NCBI GenBank assembly: GCA_028023455.1
Contig: JAQFVV010000315.1
Location: 848,501-912,500 of the forward strand
DNA length: 64,000 bases
Reading direction: 5' to 3'
DNA from: Epiperipatus broadwayi
Taxonomy: Eukaryota > Onychophora > Udeonychophora > Euonychophora > Peripatidae
A program made the translations under genes and the position numbers. Below, in pieces: positions 1 through 12,296 of this stretch; position 1 is the stretch's first letter, and each line of letters opens with the position of its first letter. The notes under the pieces were generated by a model. It made no database searches and was not told where the DNA came from. It was given only the letters and a program-made list of their open reading frames with translations.

Positions 1-3000
1 TCATATATATTGCTAGCACATTTTATGTATATAGATGAACAGACAAATATAATCTTATTAATCCCTTCTAAACAAGCATCGTGAAGACAATTATTGATAT
101 TGATGACCATTTAACTAGATTATTTATCACAATATAAAAATAATAATGATGATGATAATAATGATGATGATGATGATGATGATGATATCATAATAATAAT
201 GATAACAATAGTGATGATGATACTAGCCATAGCTTATTAATAAACTCACAACAGTAAATTTATCTTTATAAACTCATAAATTCATAGGCATTTTCTTTTT
301 TAAATCATCTTTTGTCACAATGGAATTTAAATATTACATTCACTAGCATTTATATAAGTTTATAGTTATTTACTAAAATACATTTATAGTTAAAACTAGG
401 ATTTAATAATACTAGTGACGATGACTGATCATCCCGAATCTGTATGCATGATATTCAACTTTCTATAAAGCCTTATTTACTACGTATATTAATTATGTTA
501 AACATTAGATTTAATGATTATAATTTATTTAATCAATGATGATGGCAATCTTAACTCCTGTATAGTATTATTTAAAACAGTGTTTTATTCAATCATATAT
601 CTATCTATGATGAAGATGATCAAAACTCATGGACACAACATAACTTTAGCTTTCTATTGTTGAACTATAATTATTAAAATTTGGTTATTATCAAGCTTAA
701 TCCCTACATACTTAAAGGTAAATCAACATTCTAGTTTACTTAACATTTTGCAAGCGCTTTCTTAATATTTGCGAATGCTTGCTCAATATTTACGAATGAT
801 GATTCTTAATATCTGCGAGTGATGATGATGAATTAAAATGATAGAATTAAGACAAGAAAAACACAACAATATTTTTAATAACAACTTGAAACCAATTAAG
901 ATATATAATTATATTTTATTAATACTATTCTTCTTTCTTACTTTTAAAATCAAATTTACTAATTAGATAAATGGCTTATTATTACATTAATTCAAGAACA
1001 AAACTAAGACAAAATTTTATATAAGCACAACCAAATAAATTTAATATATGAGCTTGTCATTTTGGATATTTTGAAATAAGCTGGCTTAAAATGACATTAA
1101 AAAAATATATTTCATGGAATGCTTACGTAAGACTTTCCTAACTTATTATATCATAAAAATAAATTTCATATGTAACCTTTGTTTTATTTCACTTCCATTC
1201 ATATATAAGCCTTGCTTTATAATTTCTCATATTTAAACTAATTATGTATAACCTATTCCTTTGATGTTTGTATAAGCAGTTACACATGCACACATTCGGT
1301 TATGTTAACATATATGTTTAAAATGTATACCTCTGTATTAGTGATTAATACATAAATTACATATATAAAAATATTCGTGCAACCTTTTAGCAAAAGAAAA
1401 TAAAATACATTATATCAATTTTAATATGCAACAAGATAAATTAAAAAAAACATTATAAATGCATATATTTATAGGTTGCTCGTTATCATAACAACTGAAG
1501 AAAAATAAACAAAACATTTCAATATTACAATATATAATATAAAAAAAATAATAAAAAATAATGAAAATTTAAGTTTAAAGATTTAAACTGTGTTTGTGTT
1601 AAGTTATGTGATATTGAGAATGACTATTGATAAACATGTCCTTAATGTGTCTGTATCAAAAGAAAAAAATAATAATGCTTTGACCAATAAATTAAGGTTT
1701 ACTTTTAATAAGCAATAATAAAAGATCTGTTAAGGAAAGTTCATAGTTACATGATTACTTTCGTTTCTATAAATGTCCCAAGTTTGAATTTTCAGACTGC
1801 TTGTTGTTGCTCCATTTAAAAAAAAAGAAAGGTTCTTGCAGAAACTTTTAAGATAAACATGAATTAATTGACTTCCTTATTTCTTCAATTTTAAAATTAT
1901 TTATTGTTGATGCTTTTGATAAAGCTGAATTCGTTGACTGGCTTGCTTCTACCATTTCAAAAAGAGTTATTATAAATACTTTTAGATAAGTATGAACTGG
2001 TGGATTTGCTTGTCTCTCCCATTTTTTTAAAAAAAAAACAAACATTGTAGACACTTTAGATGACTATGAAGAAAATTTTAACAAAAAAATTGGTTGATAG
2101 CTTAATCAAACCTAATTATAAGGCCTTTATACATTTTCTTTTTCTCTTCTTTCCCTGTCTTCCTTCATCCAAAGGTAATGAGCCTATAATAGACCAGGAA
2201 CCAGAAAAGAAGTATTTCAAATAGCTTGTGTGGTTGGCTTTAAACTCAATCATTTTGTTGGTGATTATTTGACTGATATATGAGTCCATACACAGATCAG
2301 TGAGCTAACCCATTCTGTATTATTCCAGGAAGCAGAAACAATGGTTTTTGCAATGCAAATTTATTGTATTATACAGAGCAAAATATATTAATATTATTTC
2401 ATAGAATTGTTAATAACTTCTTCCATGAAATTCAATTTTGTTCCATTATTTTTCTTTATCTTAATCTTGCTGGAAATTACTTATATATCCGCACATCTTC
2501 ATCTATACTGACTATAAAACAATACTTATTTTTTCTTCCTCAATTTTAAAAAAGAGTGAAAAAATAATCAATCGCCCACTCTCCTCATATTAAAAAAAAA
2601 CTGACCGCTACATCTTTCCTTCAACAACTTAAAAAAAAACTGAGAGCCTTTGAACACTATCTCTTTCATTTATATTGTGAATCTTTTATGAAAGAAAATG
2701 ACCACCTGCTAATTTTATCTTGGAAAAAAAGATCAAAAATCAGAGTTTGACAAGCTAATGTTCTAACACGATTTTACAAGAAAATTAATAATCACATTTT
2801 TTCCCTGAAAGCACCTCCCTTCCAAAATAATCTTAGACACAGATAACCCAAACAATAAAGCTGGCAATCTATAGTCATTAGAAATAGGTGTAAAATGTTT
2901 TATATTTAAAATATTCATACTCACATATGTACATTTTCACATCCTAATCTACTAATCTTGATCGCTTTATTTTACACTTTCTTTCTGATCTACTTTGTCT

Positions 3001-3226
3001 AATAAAATTATAGTTAAATAATTTCAACACCTTATTTAATGAAATATAATAAATCCCTATATTATAAATATTGTTTCTCATTACCCTCTCTTTACAACTG
3101 CTTATTTATTAACTATTTATAAACTAGAAAATTAATAAATACACACATAAATCTATATATATAAGAAAATTTTTTTTTAAAATTAAATAATATATCTATG
3201 TATTTGAAATGAGTCATATACATACA
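1..3226 (-). repeat. Left LTR (partial) of minus-strand long-LTR element
   Basis: This stretch matches 9018-12234 base for base over most of its length, in the same orientation, with scattered substitutions and small indels. The match runs to the first base of the window, so this copy is cut by the window edge. It stops abruptly at 3226, where the plus strand reads CATACA and then unrelated sequence. On the minus strand the repeat therefore begins TGTATG and is preceded by a purine tract (3227-3240), as expected for a 3' LTR. It holds no convincing coding sequence; short open frames here recur in the other copy only because the DNA is duplicated. A plain segmental duplication is the alternative. 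Confidence 0.65.
144..235. repeat. GAT/AAT-rich microsatellite
   Basis: Interrupted GAT and AAT triplets form a simple-sequence patch inside the left LTR. The matching patch at about 9155-9230 in the other copy is shorter, so the array length has changed since duplication. Confidence 0.8.
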
Positions 3227-3240
3227 TTTGCCTCACTCCC
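3227..3240 (-). other. Polypurine tract of minus-strand LTR element
   Basis: On the minus strand the sequence GGGAGTGAGGCAAA sits directly against the TG that opens the 3' LTR and is preceded by a T-rich run. This is the usual place and composition of the primer for plus-strand DNA synthesis. The plus-strand element at 51299-60303 has an equivalent T-run plus G-rich tract at 57821-57845. Confidence 0.55.
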
Positions 3241-3477
3241 AAACAAAAAAAATTGATAGTCTCTCATGAAACTATCTTCCTTAAACTACTAACCAACTAC
3301 TTAATATATACATTTGTTTTTTTATTAATACAAATTTGACTACAGTTTGTTAATTACTATCCTCATGAACTATTAAACAAGTGTTCTACACGCCTCATAT
3401 CTTATTTATTTCAGAACAACATGCTATTGGATTTTTATTTTTCTTAATCATGGGTTTACAATTTTCACTTAGATCAT

Positions 3478-3886
3478 TGGATTTATTCCGAGGCCTACTT
3501 ATATTTGGTTTGCTGGGTTTCATGGGATAGTATCGGTCTAACTGATTATTTCCAACTCTTATACTTGAGATTTTATAATTTTAGTTCTTCCTCCTAGAAT
3601 AACCTTCAGCTTTATTTTTTGTAACTCCCATGGCCTCCAACAGGTCTTCCACTCTCAATGGTGAGTACACATCATCTGCTACCATATATATTCCCAGGCA
3701 TTCCTATGTTTGATTTGGCAGGTTTTGTAGGAAATTGTCAGCCCAACTGGTTTCTTCCACCTCTCATATTGGAGACTTTATAGCCATATCTCGCCTTCTT
3801 TCTATGATAACTTTTAGCTATCCTTTCATTATCTCCCTTTGTCTCAAACATATCTGCTACACTTACTGGGACATATACATCAGCAG
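3478..3886 (-). pseudogene. Tandem basic protein modules, C-terminal part of decayed gag-like ORF
   Basis: On the minus strand, translation with frame changes and stops gives two related modules of roughly 60-68 codons (3690-3886 and 3478-3682). Each begins with D-V-Y followed by P and a V-x-D-(M/L) motif, passes through a K/R/Y-rich stretch, then an asparagine-glutamine-leucine (NQL) motif, and ends in a lysine/proline/arginine-rich tail near P-x-N-x-S or P-R-N. The modules lie downstream of the coiled-coil segment at 4164-4434 and just before the polypurine tract, where a Gag nucleic-acid-binding end would be expected. No CCHC knuckle is present. I do not recognise the family; a basic RNA-binding tail is an inference. 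Confidence 0.45.
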
Positions 3887-4163
3887 CTATCTTTAATTCA
3901 AAAGAAACTAGTTTTACTGACTACATATTTCCTGAGGTCAATTTGTTTCTGTACAGTGGCTACCTTTATTTCTAGGTTATGGATCTCACTGTATATATCC
4001 TCTTTGGGATTAATCTGTTCTTGAACAGAAGCTACCTCATCATTTTATATGGCTTGTCTACAGTCACATAACTCTTTGGCACTATTTCTTGTTCTGGACT
4101 GGTCATCCTATTATTAGTTTTTTTACTTAAAACAAGACACTTGACCATTCATTTTTGTGATGG

Positions 4164-4434
4164 TTAATCCACCTTATTATCAAGTCCCTGAGACAGTCCT
4201 TTGATAGACTCATGACTTGTTTGGAAGTACTGATCCATTTTCTGATTCATTTGGTTCATACCCTCTTTTATTTCCTTCATCTCTTGTGATTGTTGATCTA
4301 GGTTAGTGTCAAATTTCTGATTCATTTCCTTCATCTCTTGAGTTATTTGGCTCATCATAAGTCACAACCACTCTAGATAGCGTTGCTTCTCTACCTCCTC
4401 CACTCCTTCAATAATTACTTCTTTTTTGTTCCAT
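4164..4434 (-). pseudogene. Decayed coiled-coil gag-like ORF, N-terminal part
   Basis: The longest open piece is 64 codons (4358-4164) and is a strongly heptadic glutamine/glutamate/lysine/methionine protein with repeated M-N-Q-K and Q-E-M-K-E blocks, typical of a parallel coiled coil. Upstream, in shifted frames, lie an ATG at 4434 that ends after eight codons and an acidic stretch with E-V-E-K-Q-R-Y-L-E-W-L, so the reading frame is broken by at least one shift and a stop. It sits 1.6 kb after the primer-binding site at 6023-6042, at the same relative place as the 554-residue ORF in the plus-strand element. By position it should be Gag-like, but no capsid motif can be seen. Confidence 0.5.
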
Positions 4435-4881
4435 CTTAATATTTTTTATACTTATTTATAAGCCTATAAAATATTTATATTACTGATTCTGTTCTGCTTT
4501 ATTCTGTTTGATTTGTTATGTTCTGCTCCCTGCTTTCCTATACATCCATAGTTAAATACCTTTATCTATCCAGCCATATACTTTAAAATTTCCAACCACT
4601 CTTTCTCAGCCATAATTCTCCCCATCCATCTATCTATATCTCAAGTGCCTTTAATTAACTTAACTTCCATCATCACCCATTTTTACTTATATCTAATTGA
4701 TAAAGTATCAGGTCATATTCCTTATTTAAAGAAAAACATTTAGTTAAGAATAAGCTATCTCTGTATAAGTGTGCCCTTTTTATGCCATCATTTATCTAGT
4801 TTTTTTTCATGCTTTCCTAAAACTTAACTCTCTCTATACCCTATTATAATATACTAAAAAATACTTATTTATATAACATAT

Positions 4882-4978
4882 GTGCCTATATTTATAATAG
4901 AGTTCATACCTCAAGTTATATATATATATGCCTATATTTATATAATAGAGTTCATACCTCAAGTTATATATATATATA
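4882..4978. repeat. Short tandem duplication
   Basis: A unit of about 50 bases, starting TGCCTATATTTATA and ending in a TA run, occurs twice in a row inside the leader of the minus-strand element. Confidence 0.7.
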
Positions 4979-5159
4979 TACCCTTCCAGAGATCTGATAG
5001 ATACTGACAGCCAAAAGAATGATTAGCAATTCAGAATTATGAGATAGATAAAAAAATTCAATCACTGCACTTAAAGCATACAATGTTCCATGAACACTCA
5101 GATGATCACCCCAATTCAATCACTCTAATCTACTACAACACATAATAGTTTATTGCAAA

Positions 5160-5359
5160 CACTGTTGCATTGTCCTGCTAACTTCCAAGTCTTAGGGGAT
5201 TTAATTCATAAAATACTGCCTTGCTTATCTTTAAAGTCTTAGAGGCAACAATTATATAGCAGTAAAAATACTGCATTGCTCTCTCTGGAGTCTTAGAGCC
5301 AAAATATTATGTATCAGAAAAACTATGCCTTGCTCTCTCTGGAGTCTTAGAGGCGAAAT
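5160..5359 (-). repeat. Four tandem leader units with stem-loop potential
   Basis: Four units spaced about 55-65 bases apart carry the minus-strand core CTCTAAGACTCCAGAGAGAG or a variant, each followed by GCAAGGCAGT-like sequence. CTCT and AGAG within each core can pair around an eight-base loop. The plus-strand element has three equivalent units at 54299-54437. Confidence 0.65.
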
Positions 5360-6022
5360 GATGGCAGACCTACTGTTAACTGCTTCATGATAAATAATAA
5401 CTGATATTATAATCTGGGTTAGAGCAGTGAATGAGATAAATCACTCACCAGTGGCATGAATACATCACATCCTCAAGGCAATGACAAAAATTCTCCATCC
5501 ATCATCAAAATTGTAACACAACCAGGCTAACTCCAACAATCAAATATCCAATCGAACCTCCAAAATCATAGATTTTCTATAACACAAACTTTTCAAATAT
5601 GAACAAAATTATTATTCTACAATTCAATGCTATTAATATTTCTATGCTTATCTAGCATCAATGCTATATTTCACTGATAAACAAAATATTTAAAAAACAG
5701 TGCAATTAACTTTAATACTTATTACAAGTTGTGATATCTTTATATTTTAAAATTGAAATTAAGCTATTTAATGGCTGTATTTATTTATCATCATCAAAAA
5801 AAATGCAACAATAGTAATCATCATCATCTAAACATAAGGCCAAAATATTTGTATATAACAATAAATAAAGAAAATTACACATACAAATATATATATATAT
5901 ATATAAACTATATTACACATCACAAATATATATATATATATATAAACTATACGTCTATCATCATTATATACTACACATCTCTCAGGTATGTGGCATATTT
6001 CAAGCCCTATTTGGCTTATTTT

Positions 6023-6042
6023 GAGACCCATGTTGGGCACCA
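6023..6042 (-). other. Primer-binding-site-like sequence
   Basis: Two bases after the TTACA end of the inferred LTR, the minus strand reads TGGTGCCCAACATGGGTCTC. It starts with TGG, the complement of the tRNA CCA end, and resembles the lysine-tRNA-type primer sites used by many LTR elements. The two-base spacer is the same as in the plus-strand element. The exact tRNA is not proven. Confidence 0.6.
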
Positions 6043-6044
6043 TT

Positions 6045-9017
6045 TGTAATGGAAATAATAATAAATTGATAGAGGAAACTTAATTATTATAATATTCTTA
6101 ATCTGTGTTATTTGAACACAGTAAGAGAACTTTTGCAACAACATACAAAATTACTGTAATGATGGCAAAGGCTGCTATTTTTTAAATGATTATTGTAACC
6201 CGGCGCCTTGTCTATAATTCTGCGGACACTATTTCTCCTTTTGGCTTTTCTATTGACGATTCCCTTTTCGAACCCGCTGTGTTCTGTTGTCCAGGGTTAC
6301 ATAATGTTTTGTGAAAATAGTTTCAAACACATATACACGCACGTTTTATTTGTTTCATACCTAGATTCAGATGGAATCCGAGTAATAGGTGCCAGGAGAA
6401 CCTTTTCAAGCTCGCCACGCACGTGCACATGCTCACTCAACTATATCACAGAACATGCCCAAGCATCGCTCCAGCGGACAGCAAGAAATGAACACAGCCA
6501 CTATTTCCGAACTATATCGCTCATTACTCTTAACACACTATTGACATGCCTTTATCATGGTTAGGCCTGCCCTATATCCCCCAGAATAAATCTCCCAAAA
6601 CTTAACCTTAACCTAAGAATGGTACGACAATTATAAATGCTATAAATATACTTAACGCTTAACTAACATATTAAATGCACCCATTCAAACTATATAAAAT
6701 AGATCACTCCCGCACTCATTCAACATTGGTTAAATAAATTTGAAATTCCAAGCGATCAATAAAATAAACATTAATTAAGTGAATGATTTATTTGTAAACT
6801 GGGTAAATAAAATTATTATGCAGATATATAATTCAGTAAGTCTAGATAACACAATTACGGAAGCGAATATTAACTTACATAGCTCTTTGCTGAGTATTAA
6901 TTGTACATATTATACTGGATGAGTTCTTTAGTGGTTCGGTTGGTCATTAGCAATTTAATCATTTAATACTTAATGTTTGTAAATCGTTCTCCACTTTAAA
7001 GTATTTTATCTGGTGCATGAATGTGTAAGCAAATGTTAAAAATAACTACCTGTGGAATGAGAAGACTGTAATGGGATCCTGAGCGATATTTTATTAATTC
7101 CGCATGTCGGTTCTGGGTGAGGCTTTCAGGGTGTGTGTGGTCCTTGAGTTCATTTCTCCGAGGGTGAGAGCATTCTAGGACGATCAGCAGTGCCAGGTGC
7201 GAAGGTTCAGCGGCCAAGCCGCGAATTTTGGATTCAGCAACGCATTTCGGCTACGATATCACACAAGTGTAGGTTAGGTAGTCCCAGCATTTAATCGGAA
7301 GCTCCGCAAGAAAAATTAATTATACTTTCCGCTACAATTCAACTTAATTTCGCCTTCAACAACTTTCAATTTTGTGTCAGCTTTTTTGGTTCCGTCTTGC
7401 CTTTTTCTTCTCTCTTCTTTCCCGCCGTGACACCTTGAATTTTTCCTCCAATCTCTATCATGCACTCATAAGTCATTAGTTCTTATTTGCTAATCAAGGA
7501 TCCTCTTTATTTAATAGTTTCTGTGACATTTGCACCACGTGGGAATTTAATTTAGTTTTTCCATTTTTCTTACATATTGTTTTAGCCGGAGTCAGAAGTC
7601 TAAGTAGTACAATAGCAGTGTACACTTTTTATCACCTCTGCTTCTAAATTTGGACTGTTATCTAGACTTTACCAACATACATCCTGCTTATTGTTTCAAC
7701 TTCTCTAAATTTGACTCTACTAATTGCCCCCCATTCAAAATATCTTAGATCGCTTGGAATTTTTTTTACCTATTACAGATTAATTAATTTACTTATTTTT
7801 TTTTTCCTTTTGTTCAAAATGATTTAATAAATTTTCTAATTTGTTCTCGAACATTCCCTGTTTCTTTTAAAACGAAATAACAAAAAAAGCAAACTTGACA
7901 AATAATGATTATAATAAATTAATTCCTCAAAAATAAAAACTCTTTTAATTTTATTTCAATAAATCTGACAGGTACTCTTGTATAGCTGCGATCTGCTTTA
8001 GACACGGCTGTTTCTCGTTTATTCTTAAAACAAGATCGCTTTGTTAAAAAGTTTTGTACCTGTCATTTATTTCGTCATCAATATATATTTAACTTTCCTA
8101 GGTTCAAACCCTATGTAACGCTATTCCGTTACATTATAAATATATAGATGAGTGATAAAATAATAGTTGCTATAATTCAATAACTAAACACTAAACAGGA
8201 TATATGATATGCTCCAGTGGTTCATTATTTGTAACCGAGTAAATTAAATGAGAAATGAATTCACTGTGTTAGCTAAAATACAATTTATAATTAAATAAGG
8301 ATTTTGCTAACATATAAATAAGAACATATGCATATCGTGCTCTATTTGGGTGTCTATTTCTAATTAATTAAATATAACATTATAGTCTGATTGCAACTAT
8401 CCTAAACATTAATTCTGTCACATTAGTAATGAAATAAATAAATTATCTTATTTCTTAATACTTAAAATAACAACAATGAAAATTAAAACTATCATCATTA
8501 AATATTTAAAATATTTAGATATTGGGGAAGTCATTTGAACAATTAAAACATACTGACCATTGTTATCAAATAAAATAATATTAAATATAGCATCTCAATT
8601 ACCCACTGTAAGATTCAGGAGTGCATTATGCTTATCTCCAATACTAGGTTCTTTTAACAAAGATTCCTTCCTATTCTTCTTTCCAAATATATAAGACCAT
8701 TCATGGTCCCACCCACACACTGGTGCTATTCATGACAACTTATAAAACATATTACACAAATTTAATAAGTTGGAAAAGGGATGGGATCACTTCTATTCAG
8801 TTTAGCTATGTTCATGTGTTTTTCCACGAGTGCACTAGATGGTTTTAAATCTAGATAAATATCTGTTTAGAGTGTACTGAGTTCAAACTCATTCGGTACA
8901 TTTTTACGACACATGACTTGAATGACTAATGAAGAAAAAATGACATTCATATATTTTATCCATGTCAATAAAATCATAAGATCCCCATATCACCAAAATT
9001 TTATATAGATCAAGACT
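6045..9017 (-). repeat. Inferred remainder of right LTR, including a GC-richer block
   Basis: This stretch lies between the primer-site junction (TGTAATGG on the plus strand at 6045) and the part of the right LTR that matches the window start. If the junction is the LTR end, the right LTR runs 6045-12234, about 6.2 kb, and the missing counterpart of this region should lie just left of the window. Positions 6196-7450 are clearly richer in G+C and CpG than the surroundings, with TGTAACCC at 6195 and GGGTTACA at 6294 as inverted short repeats, and a hairpin of TGTAACG and CGTTACA arms at 8115-8134. No supported ORF is present. The GC-richer block could hold promoter sequence, but that is only inference. 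Confidence 0.4.
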
Positions 9018-12000
9018 CTTATAGACATTGCTAGCTCATTTTACGTATATTGATGAACAGACAAGTAAAATCTTATTAATGGCTTCTAAATAAGCATTGT
9101 GAAGACCATTATTGATATTGATGGCCATTTAACTAGATTATTTATCACAATATAAAGGTAATAATGATGATGATAATAATAATGATGATGATGATATAAT
9201 AATAATGATAACAATAGTGATGATGATAGCAGCCATAGCTTATTAATAAACTCACAACAGTAAATTCATCTTTATAAACTCATAAATTCATAGGCATTTT
9301 CTTTTTTAAATCATCCTTTGTCACAATGGGATTTAAATATTATATTCACTAGCATTTATATAAGTTTATAGTTATTTACTAAAATACTTTTATAGTTAAA
9401 ACTAGGATTTAATAATAGTAGTGATGATGACTGATCGTCCCGAATCTCTATGCATGATATTCAACTTTCTATAAATCCTTATTTACTACATATATTAATT
9501 ATGTTAAACATTAGATTTAATGATTATTATTTATTTAATCAATGATGATGGTGATCTTAACTCCTGTATAGTATTATTTGAAACAGTGTTTTAATCAATA
9601 ATATATCCATCTTTGATGAAGATGATCAAAACTCATGGACACAACATAACTTTAGCTTTCTATTGTTGAACTATAATTATTAAAATTTGGTTATTATCAA
9701 GCTTAATCCCTAAATACTTAAAGGTAAATCAACATTCTAGTTTACTTAACATTTTGCGAGATCTTACTTAATATTTGCAAATGCTTGCTCAATATTTACG
9801 AATGATGATTCTTAATATCTGTGAGTGATGATGAATTAAAATGATAGAATTAAGACAAGAAAAACACACCAATATTTTTAATAACAACTTGAAACCAATT
9901 AAGATATATAATTATATTTTATTAATACTATTCTTCTTTGTTACTTTTAAAATCAAATTTACTAATTAGATAAATGGCTTATTATTACATTAATTCAAGA
10001 ACAAAACTAATACAAAATTTTATATAAACACAACCAAATAAATTTAATATATGAGCTTGTCATTTTGGATATTTTAAAATAAGCTGGCTTAAAATGACAT
10101 TAAAAAAATATATTTCTTGGAATGCTTACTTAAGTCTTTCCTAACTTATTATATTATAAAAATAAATTTCATATGTAACTTGTGTTTTATTTCACTTCCA
10201 TTCATATGTAAGCCTTGCTTTATAATTTCTCATATTTAAAGTAATTATGTATAACCTATTCTTTTGACATGTTTGTATAAGCAGTTACACATGCACACAT
10301 TCAGTAATGTTAACATATATGTTTAAAATGTATACCCCTATATTAGAGATTAATACATAAATTACATATATAAAAATATTCTTGCAACCTTTTAGCAAAA
10401 GAAAATAAAATACATTATATCAATTTTAATATGCAACAAGATAAATAAAAAAAACATTATAAATGCATATATTTATAGGTTGCTCATTATCATAACAACT
10501 GAAGAACAATAAAAAAAAACATTTCAATATTACAATATAGAATATAAAAAAAATAATAAAAAAATAATGAAAATTTTAGTTTAAAGATTTAAACTTTGTT
10601 TGTGTTATGTTATGTGATATTGTGAATGACTATCGATAAACAAGCCCTTAATGTTTCTGTATCAAAAGAAAAAAAAATAATGCTTTGACCAATAAATTAA
10701 GGTTTACTTTTAATAAGCAATAATAAAAGATCTGTTAAGGAAAGTTCATAGTTACCCAATTACTTTCACTTCCTATAAATGTCTCGAGTTTGAATTTTCA
10801 GACTGCTTGTCTTTGCTTCATTTAAAAAAAAAGAAAACTTCTTGTAGATACTTTTAAGATAAACATGAATTATTTGACTTGCTTATTTCTTCAATTTTAA
10901 AATTATTTATTGTTGATACTTTTGATAAAGCTGAATTCGTTGACTGGCTTGCTTCCACCATTTCAAAAAGTTATTATAAATACTTTTACATAAGTATGAA
11001 CTGGTGGATTTGCTTGTCTCCCATTTTTTAAAAAAAAAACAAAAAAAAAACATTGTAGGCACTTTAGATGACTATGAAGAAAATTTTAACAAAAAAATTG
11101 GTTGATAGCTTAATAAAACCTAAGTATCAGGCCTTTATTCATTTTCCTTTCTGTTTTTTTCCCTTTCTCTCTCCATCCAAAGGTAATGAGTGTATAATAG
11201 ACCAGGAGCCAGAAAAGAAGCATTTCAAATAGTTTGTGTGGTTGGCTTTAAACTCGATCATTTTGTTGGTAATTATTTGACTGGTATATGAGTCCATAAA
11301 CAGATCAGTGAGCTAACCCATTCTGTATTATTCCAGGAAGCAGAAACAATGGTTTTAGCAATGCAAATTCATTGTATTATACACAGCAAAATATATTAAT
11401 ATCATTTCATAGAATTGTTAATAACTTCTCTCAAGAAATTCAATTTTGTTCCATTATTTTTCTTTATCATAATCTTGCTGGAAATTATTTATATATATGC
11501 ACATCTTTGTCTATACTGACTTTAAAGAAAGAGTCATTTTTTCTTCCTCAATTTTAAAAAAGAGTGAAAAAAAATCAATCGCTCACTCTCCTCATATTAA
11601 AAGAAAAACTGACTGCTACATCTTCCCTTCAACAATTTAAAAAAAAAAACTGAGAGCCTTTGAAAACTATCTCATTCATTTATAATGTGAATCTTTTATC
11701 AAATAAAATGACCACATGCAAATTTTATCTTGAAAAAAAGATCAAAAATCAGAGTTTGACAAGCTAATAATGTTCTAACGCGATTTTACAAGAAAATTAA
11801 TAATCACATTTTTTCCCTGAAAGCACCTCCCTTTCTAAATAATCTTAGACACAGATAACCCAAACAATAAAGCTGGCAATCTATAGTCATTAGAAATAGG
11901 TGTAAAAATGTTTTATATTTAAAATATTCATACTCACATGTGTACATTTTCGCATCCTACTCTACTAATCTTGATCGCTTTATTTTACACTTTCATTCTG

Positions 12001-12231
12001 ATCTACTTTGTCTAATAAAATTATAGTTAAATAATTTCAACACCTTATTTAATGAAATATAATAAATCCCTATATTATAAATATTGTTTCTCATTACCCT
12101 CTCTTTACAACTGCTTATTTATTAACTATTTATAAACTAGAAAATTAATAAATACACACATAAATATATATATATATTTTTTTTTAAAAATTAAATAATA
12201 TATCTGTGTGTTTGAAATGAGTCATATACAT

Positions 12232-12234
<3 letters not shown>
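9018..12234 (-). repeat. Right LTR of minus-strand element, portion matched to 1-3226
   Basis: This is the second copy of the 3.2-kb direct repeat, with the same order of all landmarks, including the GAT/AAT patch and the poly-A/T patches near 1440-1560 and 10440-10560. It ends at 12234 with CATACA on the plus strand, exactly matching the end at 3226, and then enters a TA microsatellite. Divergence between the copies is visibly greater than between the two LTRs at 51.3 and 57.8 kb, so this element is the older insertion if these are LTRs. Confidence 0.65.
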
Positions 12235-12264
<30 letters not shown>

Positions 12265-12296
12265 GTTAAAACGAAGATTTGCACAGGTTAAATATA

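Larger units (their letters stand above)
4980..6044 (-). other. 5' leader of minus-strand LTR element, homologous to 53747-54640
   Basis: The reverse complement of this region aligns through most of its length with the leader of the plus-strand element. Shared landmarks include the segments following the primer site, a stretch ending in TTTTTGTCATTG-CTTGAGGATGTGATG, the tandem CTAAGACTCCAGAGAG units, and a segment ending in CTTTTGGCTGTCAGTATCT. Both leaders are untranslated in appearance, with many stops in all frames. Conservation of the leader while LTR and coding sequences differ suggests a shared RNA-level function. Confidence 0.75.

Noticed and set aside
1848-2054. 68-codon minus-strand ORF with a partly matching copy in the second repeat
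   Set aside because: The counterpart near 10860-11050 contains frame-changing indels; the similarity is explained by the DNA duplication.
6208-6564. 118-codon ORF with hydrophobic N-terminus
   Set aside because: It starts at TTG, not ATG, and lies inside the inferred LTR with no recognisable domain. Hydrophobicity can arise from T-rich codons.
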